This document shows positions 24,501 to 36,500 of a stretch of DNA of 64,000 bases, in pieces (position 1 is the first letter of the stretch; every line of letters begins with the position of its first letter). The translations under genes were made by a program, and so were the position numbers. Below the pieces are notes generated by a model. It made no database searches, was not told where the DNA came from, and saw only the letters and a program-made list of their open reading frames with translations. The stretch is taken from NCBI GenBank assembly GCA_964017045.1, contig OZ024794.1, positions 6,050,329-6,114,328 on the forward strand, in the 5' to 3' direction. Source of the DNA: Omphiscola glabra. Lineage: Eukaryota > Mollusca > Gastropoda > Lymnaeidae.

Positions 24501-27500
24501 GGAAACAGCATATTAACCTGTCACCCCCATGCATATAACACACAGACACAAAAAATCTTTACTTCCTTATAAAAACAAAACAATACTCACTTCATCATAC
24601 AAATAAATATCAAACCAATTCGTACTTCACCATAAAAAGAACACAACATAATATGTATATTTTATCATTTCAAAATGGCTGATTGAACAATCATCTGAAT
24701 ACAAAAGTAAAAAAAAAATCTGACAAATAGACTATACACACCAAACTGTATCTTACTTTATCTGACCCTTAAGATGACTTACTTGTGATTTCCAGAGATA
24801 ATCTAGTCTTAGTGTCCACTCCTGTTCTCTGTTCTGGAGTGAGAATCCCAGGAGAAACATGACAAAAGCCAGGATGCCATACACATCAGTGGGCATAAAG
24901 GCACTGGATTAAGCAGAAAAAAAATCATGTAAACAATAGCCATATCCAAACAAGTAATACAAATATCATTTAATAACTTGAAAGTCTGTTCCAAAAATGG
25001 AAGCTAGTTCACATATAATTACACAATGAAATAATTGACATTCAAATGCGTCTCTGAGCTGACTTAAGATCTCATTTCAATTTTTTTTTTTTCATATTAA
25101 AAAATAATATATATAATCTTAAAAAATGACATCTTAGTTTGATTGTGAAATAAAAGGCAGGTGAAGAAGTGCCTTAGAATGTAGTAGAACTGTATTTAAA
25201 ATTAAGTTTATATTGTCCTTCTATCTGATGCTGATATCTGGATCTATTGCTGTAGTTTCTTTCTTTTGTCATTCAGAATTTGTTTCCAAATTTTTCTTAA
25301 ACTAAAATGTTAAATGGCTTAATCCATATTATATTTTACGCCAAATAATACAATTTAAAAAATATGTACAATGTATTAAAAAAACATTTCCATTTATTTG
25401 GATCAATAAAAGAATCTTATCTTATCTTATTTAATCTGAACTTATCTATCTGATCTTATCTATCTTATCTTATCTCATCTAGGCTTGTTTTAAAGGCAAA
25501 AAAACGTGATCACCACTACTTCATTCACTTCATAGGCTCCCTGTACAAGCACGGATTGACTATAAACTCTCTGTTATCTGCCACAACTTTTTCTCGAATT
25601 CCTGCCCTTCCTACTGTCTATTCACCCCTTCGACAGCTTCGCACCTCCTCAGATGGGCGTATTCTTTCTGTCCCCAAGACTCGGACAAAAACATACGGTG
25701 AAAGATCTTTCTCTTACTGTGCCCCCCAAACAATGGAATTCTCTTCCACTACACATCCACAATATATCAACGATCACAGCCTTCAAAACTGCACTCAAAA
25801 CACATCTCTTTAAACTCTACTATCCCTACTGATTCCCCACATCTGACCGATAAACGACGCTGCTGGCCGCCATCCATGGCTTGTCATGTAAAAGTTCTGG
25901 GGTGGATGGGGTGAATATGCATTAGTTTTTGTTTTGTCTTTATACAGCTGTTCTTTATTACATACATTTATTTTATTTTATTGTCACGATTATGTCTCTT
26001 TTTCTAATATTTTTATGTACAGCGCGGTGAGCCTAGCCCTAGGCTGGGGTACCGCGCTATATAAGAAAACTAATAATAATAATATCACATCATCTTATCT
26101 TAAATCATTTCATCTTATCTCACATCATCTTATCTTATCTCATCATAACTCATCTTATCTTATGTTAACATATGATCTTTTCTCATCATGTCTTATCTTA
26201 TTTTACTTTGTACATGGTTGTAACAGAACTTACTGGGTAACATCATCTTATCTCATCTCATCTTACTTTGTACATGGTTGTAACAGAACTTACTGGGTAA
26301 CATCATCAAATTGGGCAAACAAACTCTTGTGAGTGAATTCCATGACCACAATGTGTCCAGCAGTGATGATGATCATGCAGATGACCTTTATTAATGGGTT
26401 TATCTTGATGAACAGGGCTAAGAGAAAGAAGCACAAGATGCCAGACACAATAATGTAGTTGGGATCACTGCAGGTCAAATGTCTGTCTTGATTCATCAGA
26501 CTCAAACTGTCAAGAAATGACAGGCCATGTCCACCACTACAACACAGCTGGTAGATGAAGGAAATGAGAAACTTGTGTACAGGGAGATTTAGATAAAGAT
26601 ATAAAACAAATGCATAGAGATGTTTAAACACTTAGAGTAAGAGAGAGCAATATAGATATAAAATGTGGGATCTTACAGAACTTTTTAGTTTGAGTGTTTG
26701 GGGATTTCACAAGAGTCCATTCTTGTTAACTGATACCCCGTTAGCTCTCCATTCTTGTTATACTAAGTTAGCTCTCCATTCTTGTTAACTGATACCCCGT
26801 TAGCTCTCCATTCTTGTTAACTGATACTAAGTTAGCTCTCCATTCTTGTTAACTGATACTAAGTTAGCTCTCCATTCTTGTTAACTGATACTAAGTTAGC
26901 TCTCCATTCTTGTTAACCGATACTAAGTTAACGTTTCATCAGATTAAAGGACCAGATAAGAGGAATAACCACTCACTACATTAACCTGCACCATGAGGTA
27001 TGGTATAGAAACAGTTGTTATAGTCAGGAACACACGTAGTCTGGTCCACCTGCTAAGGTCAACATTTGTGCACTGTCAGGAATATAGGGTGACAAAACAG
27101 ATTAACTCTGCATTCCCTCTAAACAAAAAATTATATTTGAACTGCCTCTGGGTGGGTATCAAATATTTACCTCAAATTCATTTTAATAAAATATGATATA
27201 TATTCTTTTATATATTTAAGGACAAGTTACGGAATAGAGAATAGACGAACTAAAATTAACAGGAATTACTAAATTACTTACTTTAAGTTTTGTGCTAAGA
27301 ATAAAAATAAGAATAGTGGATGGCCAAGCAAAGGCAACAATAAATAACATCAGGAGGAGATAAGTCCTGGGTAGAATGACCACCTGTAGAAAATGACCAG
27401 GAAATATTTTGTTAGTGAAAAAATAAAAGATCAAGCAGTTTCTCTTATTTAAATAAGACTAAATAAACCAATGAAATTGCTGATTGAATTAGACCAGAGG

Positions 27501-30500
27501 TTTTTAACTGGAGTTCTGCAATGATACTCCCAGAGTGTAACAAAACCGCAACCTAAAGTGCGCCTGCTTCTCTCGCCATTTTCTATGACTGAACAAGAAC
27601 CTATGTGACTTGGTCTTGCCATGGACACTGGCAAATTTGAACAGGTTTTTGTCAGACATGGCATGGTTGTACAAGAATGCAGCCATGTTTTACTCCCCAT
27701 CTGATTGGGTAGTTCTCTGATTTTCCTCAAAGTACGATAGGATGATTGCAAGCAAAGCCAATTTTTCACTTAAACCTGAAAAGTCTGCTCTGACTAAATT
27801 GCTCTGATGGTTTCATCCGGTCTATGACAGTAATGACAGTGATGTTGATAGGGGTCTCTACTGCTTATATAAATATATTCTCCCCAGGGATCTGGTCGAC
27901 AAGTCTATGGTGGCTTGCCGATTAGGATGCGCCGGCCACCGGACCCCCTCGGCGTAACCTGAGGAACAAAACCACCATTGCTTGTCCTGCGTGGGCAGGC
28001 AAGGGACATGCATGGTACCTGCCGGAAATAAAAACAGCACCTACAGGGCTGAATAATGTGACGCTTCACAGTTGGAAGTATGGGCAGAGACAGGGTAGGG
28101 ATCATGATTACAAGCTGCCGTCAATGGATATGAGGCTAGAGGCGAAGGCCGAAACCTCTGGCTGATGATTCTAACTACGCAGCCCTGAGAAAGCTGCTCC
28201 TTGGAAAACGTTTCATCTCAGCTACTTCGCCAACTATTTGCCTGTTCATCTCAGCTACTTCGCCAACTATTTGCCTGTTCATCTCAGCTACTTCGCCAAC
28301 TATTTGCCTGTTCATCTCAGCTACTTCGCCAACTATTTGCCTGTTCATCTCAGCTACTTCGCCAACTATTTGCCTGTTCATCTCACCTACTTCGCCAACT
28401 ATTTGCCTGTTCATCTCAGCTACTTCGCCAACTATTTGCCTGTTCATCTCAGCTACTTCGCTAACAATTTGCCTGTTCATCTCAGCTACTTCGCCAACTA
28501 TTTGCCTGTTCATCTCAGCTACTTCGCCAACTATTTGCCTGTTCATCTCAGCTACTTTGCCAACTATTTGCCTGGTGGAAACCCACATTTTAAAAACCCT
28601 CTTATAGGGCGTCCAACGCTTCCCCAGGATGGGTGGGGGAAGATATTAGGACATAAATGTACCATCCCGACTCCCTTGGAGAGTCTGCTGCGAATGCTTT
28701 AAACGCAGCTTTTCCGGTCGACCGGACGTCCCCAGGGGAGGGGAAAGGTTCCATCCCCAAATCAGATCAAGCGGTTGCAGGTGGCGGCGGTCCAGGTTCG
28801 GGGAAATCCTTGGCCGCCACCGCATGGTCTGGCATCAGGGAGACCCGGTGTCTGGGCTGTGTAGAGCTGTCTCGGGGAGGGCATTAAGAGCTCAGGCTCA
28901 ACGGCCCACCGAAACCATTTCCCAATGTTACATATATAAATATACATTAGCTGAATAAGAAAAGGTGACAGGAATGCCTCCATTATAAAAGGTTGAAAAC
29001 TACTGATCTAGACAAACTACAACAAAATGTCTAAGTTAAAGTTTTTAATGCTTTCAAATTTTCTGAAGCTTTTTATAAATCACATGGTTATTTTGCTATT
29101 ATGTAGTAACATCATGCTTTTATTTCATTCTAAAGACAATTTTTATGTTGACCTACCTGAAGGCCTACCATCAGTACCAACATTATAAGTGTACACACCA
29201 AGCTACAACCAAAAGTGATGTCTTCTGTTGCCTGATACTGGAGGCACAGAAATAATCCATACATTAAATACTTAAGGAAAAAATATTTATCTAGCATTAG
29301 TATGGATTCTTAACATTTATTCTATTTATCTAGCATTAGTATGGATTCTTAACATTTATTCTATTTATCTAGCATTAGTATGGATTCTTAACATTTATTC
29401 TATTTATCTAGCATTAGTATGGATTCTTAACATTTATTCTTCTTACTTCAAATAAATTAAAAATAGATTTGGAATGATCTTAGTTTAGTCCATGGTAATA
29501 TTCAACGTTGGCAGTAAATCATTACCTACATGTTCATATAGGTTACATTGAATTGAAATTTTCTATAATTTTAAAATTATTTTTTAAAAATATGAGGCAA
29601 AAGTGTATAGGACTCCTATTAGTATTAGGAGTGAACATTTTGGTAATCTACCACTTGAGCGTGGGCCATGAAAAAATCCAGTTGTTCCGATTTGAAGGGC
29701 TATTTAAATAATTATTCTTATATTGTTTTGTATGACATTGTACATATTCATTCAAGCACATATACAAATGATACCAATAACACATTTTTTAAATAGAAAA
29801 ACTGAAAAAAATTAATTTAAAAAAAAATTAAAATAGAAGAATTTAAACAATTTAATGTTTGAAAATGAAATTATGCATAATTCTCCCCCAAGGTAACAAT
29901 GAAGTTTTTAAAAATATTTCCATGAAAACGGTTGTGGTACATAAATTCATGTATAATAACGGGAAAAGATCACGGCTTGTGACAAACTGTATTTTCAGTT
30001 TGCGCGCATCCACATGTTTTCCACATTCTGTGTGTGGACATCAGAGTCATCTGGATCAACAAAATTTTGATGCACTCTTGTAATGTTGTTGCACGTCGGT
30101 CTGGCACTTGGATAAGAAAACAGCGCCCACTCTTTCTTTCTGCACCCACTCTCTCTTTCCACGCCACCAAAAACCCAGTGACCCTCTCTTCACTGTCCAC
30201 AATCTTATTTCCAGTGGAAATATTTTGTTTCATCTATTTCAACTACAATGGATTCTCCTCGATCGTGAAAACCCCCAATTTCAGATGCATTCGCAGCCAG
30301 CCAGGTTTCGCATTCCTCTCGCATAAAATTGCACCAGTACGAGACAATACTGACATTTGAGACGTCTGCCTCATGGCATATCACAACACCAGCAGTAAAC
30401 TAAAATAATAATCTTCTAGATACTGAGTGACTTCCTGCAAAGAAAGAGCCTTCTCATAGTGATAGTGACTTTCTGTAACTGCATACAGCACAGGCCCACC

Positions 30501-33500
30501 TGAGACCCTCCTGTCCTTGAGAAATCTTTTTAATCTGCACAGCCCATTGCAGACACCACATGACATACTTTTTTTTAACAGGCGTTGACGCACACACCAT
30601 CGTAGTACTGAATTAGGGTCTGACAAATTCGGCAGTAGTGTGGACAGCCACCATACTTCTTCGTTTGGTATCTGATCAATATCAAACACTTCATGCATTG
30701 GCACTATTGTAGTCTCTCCTCTTTTTCTTCCTGCCATATTGGTAGTTTAGTTAGTAACAATTTTTTTAATGAATTGTGCTAAACAACGGAAGCGGAACCA
30801 TTAACGGACAACAATATAAGAAAAATTGTTTAAATAGCCCTTCAAACCGGAACAACTGGATTTTATCTTGGCCGACACTGAAGTGGTAGATTACCAACAT
30901 TTTTAAAAGTAAAATTTATATGAAATTCATTGGAAAATCTCATCCACATCTCCCATCAAATCTATGTCTATATTATATATTCTATGACTATGACTATGTC
31001 TATATTAATTATTAATGTAATAAAAATCTCCACCTCTGTCTATAAACATCTAATCACTTTTTTATAAAAATGTCCTTAAAATCGATCATTTGCTTGTGAA
31101 CACTTGTCCATATACATCTCCCCACTTACTCCATTCTCTTTGTCTTTGTTGGTAAAATTCAGAGTGAGAAAGTGAATGTTGTTGGATTTCTCTCTCTCAA
31201 TACTTCTGGCAGTCAGCGCCTGGGCCAGGTACTTGTTGACTCTGTCAACTGGTGACTCTACCATTTCTTGCCTGTTTGATATATTTTTGAAGGCAGTGCA
31301 ATAACAACATGGCTATAAAAAAAACAATTTTGGCATGCAATGGTTAACAAAGAATCCAACAAAAATCTCCAGAGGGGCTTATTAGGCGGATAAAGCCAAC
31401 TGTAGCGTTAACAATCCAATCAATACAACATAGATTTGTCCATCCTTTCAATTAGAGACTGACTGAATGTCAGCTTCGGTTTCGTCACTGAAAGTTGCTG
31501 TTTGATCACCTTCTGCCTAATTTCGGTTTCAAACAAAAGTGATTGAGACTTTCGGCCAGAAAGAGACTGAGGTTTTCGGGCATCTACCACCAGAGGGCAG
31601 ACTGTCTGTCTGTCTCTAGGCTGGCAATCCGATATTCATTATTGCTCGATGTCTTGCTGTCATAGTATGTTATATGACTAATACTCTGTGAAAACTGCTC
31701 ACAGCTGCATGATGACCTACTTTTCCTTTATTTTAAAAAAAAATACATTTCAATTAGGCCTATAGGCAAATGTTAACAGTTTTGTGGAAGGAATACTTAT
31801 GGAATTGTAATATTTATATCATTATCTTTGTTTTCAAAAATTAATTTTGGAACCCTAGGTTTATTCAATTCATTCATTTGTGATATTCATTTTGATTTAT
31901 CATTATCTTGCTTATCAATGTTGTCATAGGCAAAGGTGGATATTATTGAATAATCCTAAGAAATTGTAATATGTCCCCTATTATTTTTGTTTTAATTTAT
32001 TTTTTTAAAATAAGAAAACCTAGACTTTTTCAATGCATTCATTTCTTGAATTTCATAATTTTCACGTTCATATACATTGTTATTTATGAAATAGCAATTG
32101 TGTGCATGTATCACTGGTTTGTATTATAATTATGTAGTAGGCCTACTGCAGACCTGTTTACTTTTATGATTTAGCGACCAATTTAGATGTCTTTTGCGAT
32201 TCTCCATCGAGACCCGTCAGAAGAACCATTTTATGAGACCAGGTAAAAAAATTATTTCCCCACCAATTGGGGTGAGGGAGGTGGATCACCCAACGAAATA
32301 ATTACGTCACCAGCACGGTAAGACCAATTTGTTGGTACTAGGCTAAATATTAACATAGGGATATCTTTAAAGCTATTTATGAAAACACAAACTCAAACTG
32401 GTGACGATGACCGTGAAACACTGTGGTGATATTTTTATAACCTTAATAACTGATATTTAAGTGACATTTGGCTCTATTAGAGCCACAATCATTATTTTAG
32501 GTATATGTTCTAGAATTTAATTATAAAAGTTTTCAAGGGTCTATTTTGCATGAATATTATTCCCCCCCCCCCCCCTCCCGCGTTCCCGGTCCAAATTCTC
32601 TCTCATAGTACTTTAAAAACATTTTAAAGAAATTTAAATTACCAGAGAATTCATTAAATGGTTATATATCAATATTCACGATGATCTCATTTTTTATAAA
32701 AATAATGTAAATAGTGATACTTTTCCCCATCAAATTTTGATGTATGCATAATGTATGCGTGAATGAATTTCAAAATACCTAAATATTTCAGTTTCGGCCC
32801 AAAGTCTCGTTAAGCTTTTGGTTTCGGTTTCGGCCGAAAGTCATTTTTAAATCACTTTCGGTCGGTCTCTACTTTCAATATAACATTGAACGGTCCATCC
32901 TTTCAGTACAACATTGAAATGTCCATCCTATCAATAGAACATAGATTTTTCCATCCTGTCAATATGACATATATGTGTCCATCCTGTCAATACATTGAAT
33001 TGTCCATCCTGTCAATACAACATATATGTGTCCATTCTGTCAATACAACATTGAATTGTCCATCCTATCAATACAACATATATTTGTCCATCCTCTCAAT
33101 ACAACATATATTTGTCCATCCTATCATCAATACAACATTGAAATGTCCATCCTGTCAATACAACATAGATTTGTCCATCCGTCCATCCTATCAATACAAC
33201 ATAGATTTGTCCATCCTGTCAATACAACATAGATTTGTCCATCCTGTCAATACAACATAGGGTTATTGCACGCTACTGGTCCCTCTGTCGCTCACCCTAA
33301 CCCGAACCCTAAATCTATCATAAACAAAGGGAAGTGACTCCCAATAAGGGGACCACAACAGCACATTAGCCCAACATAGATTTGTCCATCCTGTCAATAC
33401 AACATAGATTTGTCCATCCTGTCAATACAACATATATTTGTCCATTCTGTCAATACAACATTGAAATGTCCATTCTGTCAATACAACATAGATTTGTCCA

Positions 33501-36500
33501 TCCTGTCAATACAACATAGAATTGTCCATTCTGTCAATACAACATAGATTTGTCCATTCTGACAGAGTTCTTATTGATTAGGAAGCTCATACCAAAGGCC
33601 CAAAACATTTTTAATCGAGCGTCACAAATTTTTTTTTTTGTAAATATATTTTTCTTGCTGGCTAAAAGAAATATTTGAATTTAGTCAGAATATAACGATA
33701 ATATAAATTTTTCAAACAAAATATTGCTATAAAATTATAGTACTGAGTAAATTGTCGTACCTGTTCCTCAATGCTTTGTTGGGCTTTTCTGTTCCTAAAT
33801 TTTGCTGCAATAAAGATGGGTATTAAACTGTCTGGCTTACATTTCCCAACAACATAAAACAACGAATACTCCTTTATGTTTATTTTACAATCGGAAGTGC
33901 CTATTCGGACCCGGTATCAGAAGTGAGAGGTTGGATTTTTAAAAAATAGTATTTTGTCTAATGGGACCAGGGCACGCATGGCCGCTATTCGGACCCTGGT
34001 CCCTGTCAAATATTCTGGTCCCATGTCAGAATATGATGGTTCATGATGACTATTCGGTTGTCTAAGGTCCACGAGCGGTAGATGCGACAATATCTACTCT
34101 GACGACCATTACGATATCTCTGATTCTCTCACTAGTACACTTAATCAATCTGCTTTAGTCCGAGGCATGACACAATAAGTCCATTGGTTAATACTCTTTA
34201 TTATCTTTAGTACATCTAGCAAGGCATGTAATATCAACTCCAATTCCGGAGGTACACAGCAGATCACTCGTTCACAATAGGTCTGCCAGACTCAGCAACA
34301 CACACCCTCGTCCGTGAACATAATCGTCTCTCTCTCCCTTCAACTAGTCATCTCCCCTTTTATATCTCTCAACGTCTCATGTAATCGTGATATTAAAATC
34401 GTTCACATTCGTTCACAAGTCCCATTTGTTCCAAAATCACAACACACAAACTCTCACTGATTTCATGACCTTGACAGTCCCTTTAGACTAAATGCTATTC
34501 GGATGTCATTTGTGTGGTAGTTTACTTTAGTTAAACTGAAGAAGTTAGTTTACAAACGTATAGTCCATTCAATTTTCTTTCATTTGATACCAAATTTTGT
34601 CTTACAAGTTACCGGGTCCGAATAGCCTCAGCCTTTTACAATAGTTCTTTAAGTAAACTGCTATATTCCATTGTCCATAAGTTATTTTAAAACCAAGAGA
34701 CCACCTGGGTCAGAGCTGAAATAATGAGCTCTATACACAGCTGTGGAGTGACAGCAGGGAAAGGAGACACTTTTGTTCCAGGCTTTACAACTAAAGGGAT
34801 TACACCACTCAAACTGGTGACAAAAAAATCTCTCAAAAGTCTTAATCAAAGTTTCAGAATAAATGAAAGTGAAAGCCTTAAAGGGGGGGGGGGGGGGTGT
34901 GTGTAAGAATCCAGTGCTAAAACTGTGGATGAAACTGTGGATAAAACTCCAGTTTAAAATTGCTCAAGTCAAGTAATACAATTATATAATCTTGACCGGT
35001 GCTTGGATTAGCTTTGCCTCCTGGACTTGCTCAAATACTTAGTCTTAAATTGTGTTAGGAGTTAAAGTTAAAGGCATACTGTAACTTTCTTTGTCAAGTT
35101 ACTTGAATGCTGCCCTTTGTTGAATGCAATGTTCTTCAAGCTGTACTGTAACTGTAACTATATTAGGTAGATTAACAATTCCAACTTACATAATCCTGCA
35201 CAGAAATTGTAACACCTTCTTGTTTTTCAACCTCATCTGTACCCTGCAATGATAAAAAATAAACTTCTTTGGCCCAGACAACCCAACAAAAATATACTGT
35301 GAGCAGAGAACATCTCCACATTTTAATTTAGTGAGCACAAATCTAAAATATACATATTTTTTTTTACCTGAACTAAAAATTTTGCTCTGAAATTATATAG
35401 AGAAATCATATAGAGAACTTTACATTACACTATAGGGTAATCAAATTTAATAGTCTGAGGACCACTTTTTTATTGCAAATTTTGATTGGGAGAAGGGGTG
35501 AAGGAAGGGCTGGCCAGATTCTATATTCATCATGTTTAAATAGTTTCTACTTAAACAGCTGAATTATATGGTACAGTTCTAAGCAGAGCGGTCACATGAC
35601 TTTTGGATTTGCCCCCCCCCCTCCCCGGGGCCACCTTTCAGATTTTGTTATTTAGTTATTCAAGCCAATTTAAAATATTATGCCATCATTTTTGTTTTCC
35701 ATATCACAACTTTGGGCCCCTTTAATTACCAAGGCCCCCTGCAGTCGGTCGGATTTGCAGGCCCACACAACAGGGCTGGGCCAATTTAATTACCAAGGCC
35801 CCCTGCAGTCGGTCGGTGTTGCAGGCCCACACAACAGGGCTCTTGTTCTAGGAATGGGTATTAAAATAAGGTGTTCGATTTTTTACTACAGGTCAAATTG
35901 GTGAAATGAAAACAAACAAACCCTATTACAGTGAAGCTCTAACAACTTGCCTGGTCTCTACGGAGTTGAATTAGGCAGGAAGTATAAAAGTCTTGAATTA
36001 GGCAGGAAGTATAAAAGTCTTCAATTAGGCAGGAAGCATAAAAGTCTTGAATTAGGCAGGAAGTATAAAAGTCTTCAATTAGGCAGGAAGCATAAAAGTC
36101 TTGAATTGGGCAGGAAGTATAAAAGTCTTCAATTAGGCAGGAAGCATAAAAGTCTTGGATCCTAAGGAAGTTTACTTTTTTTACAAAGTCTTTTTCCTTA
36201 TTATCTTCATGTGCATTTTCGTTGAAATCCTTCTCAAGCCGCTAAGGTTTTAACATTTAAGTTATGTAAAGTAAGCCCTAGAACATTGGTTCTCAACCTT
36301 CCTAATGCCACGACCCTTTAATAAAGTTCCTCATGTTGTGATGACCCTACAATCATTAAAAATTGCTACTTCATGAATATGTGTTTTCCAGGCAACCCCC
36401 GTGTAAGGGGTCGCGAACCAGAGGTTGAGAACCAATGCCCTAGAAGGATAAATTATTTTTTTAGACAAGAACTGACCATAGTTTTGGAAACTTTTCCTTG

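Larger units (their letters stand above)
31410..33556. repeat. 28 bp minisatellite split by two transposons
   Basis: Unit gtccatcctgtcaatacaac plus atagattt. Array pieces at 31410-31452, 32872-33260 and 33372-33556 are separated by the 1,419 bp hAT and the 111 bp MITE. Confidence 0.9.

Noticed and set aside
31261..31274. Inner acceptor aacag/GCAAGAAATG for exon 7
   Set aside because: Breaks phase with exon 6; the ttttttttatag acceptor at 31312 restores an unbroken frame.
33285..33320. Telomere-like accctaacccgaaccctaaa
   Set aside because: Too short and degenerate; it lies within a MITE with target duplications.
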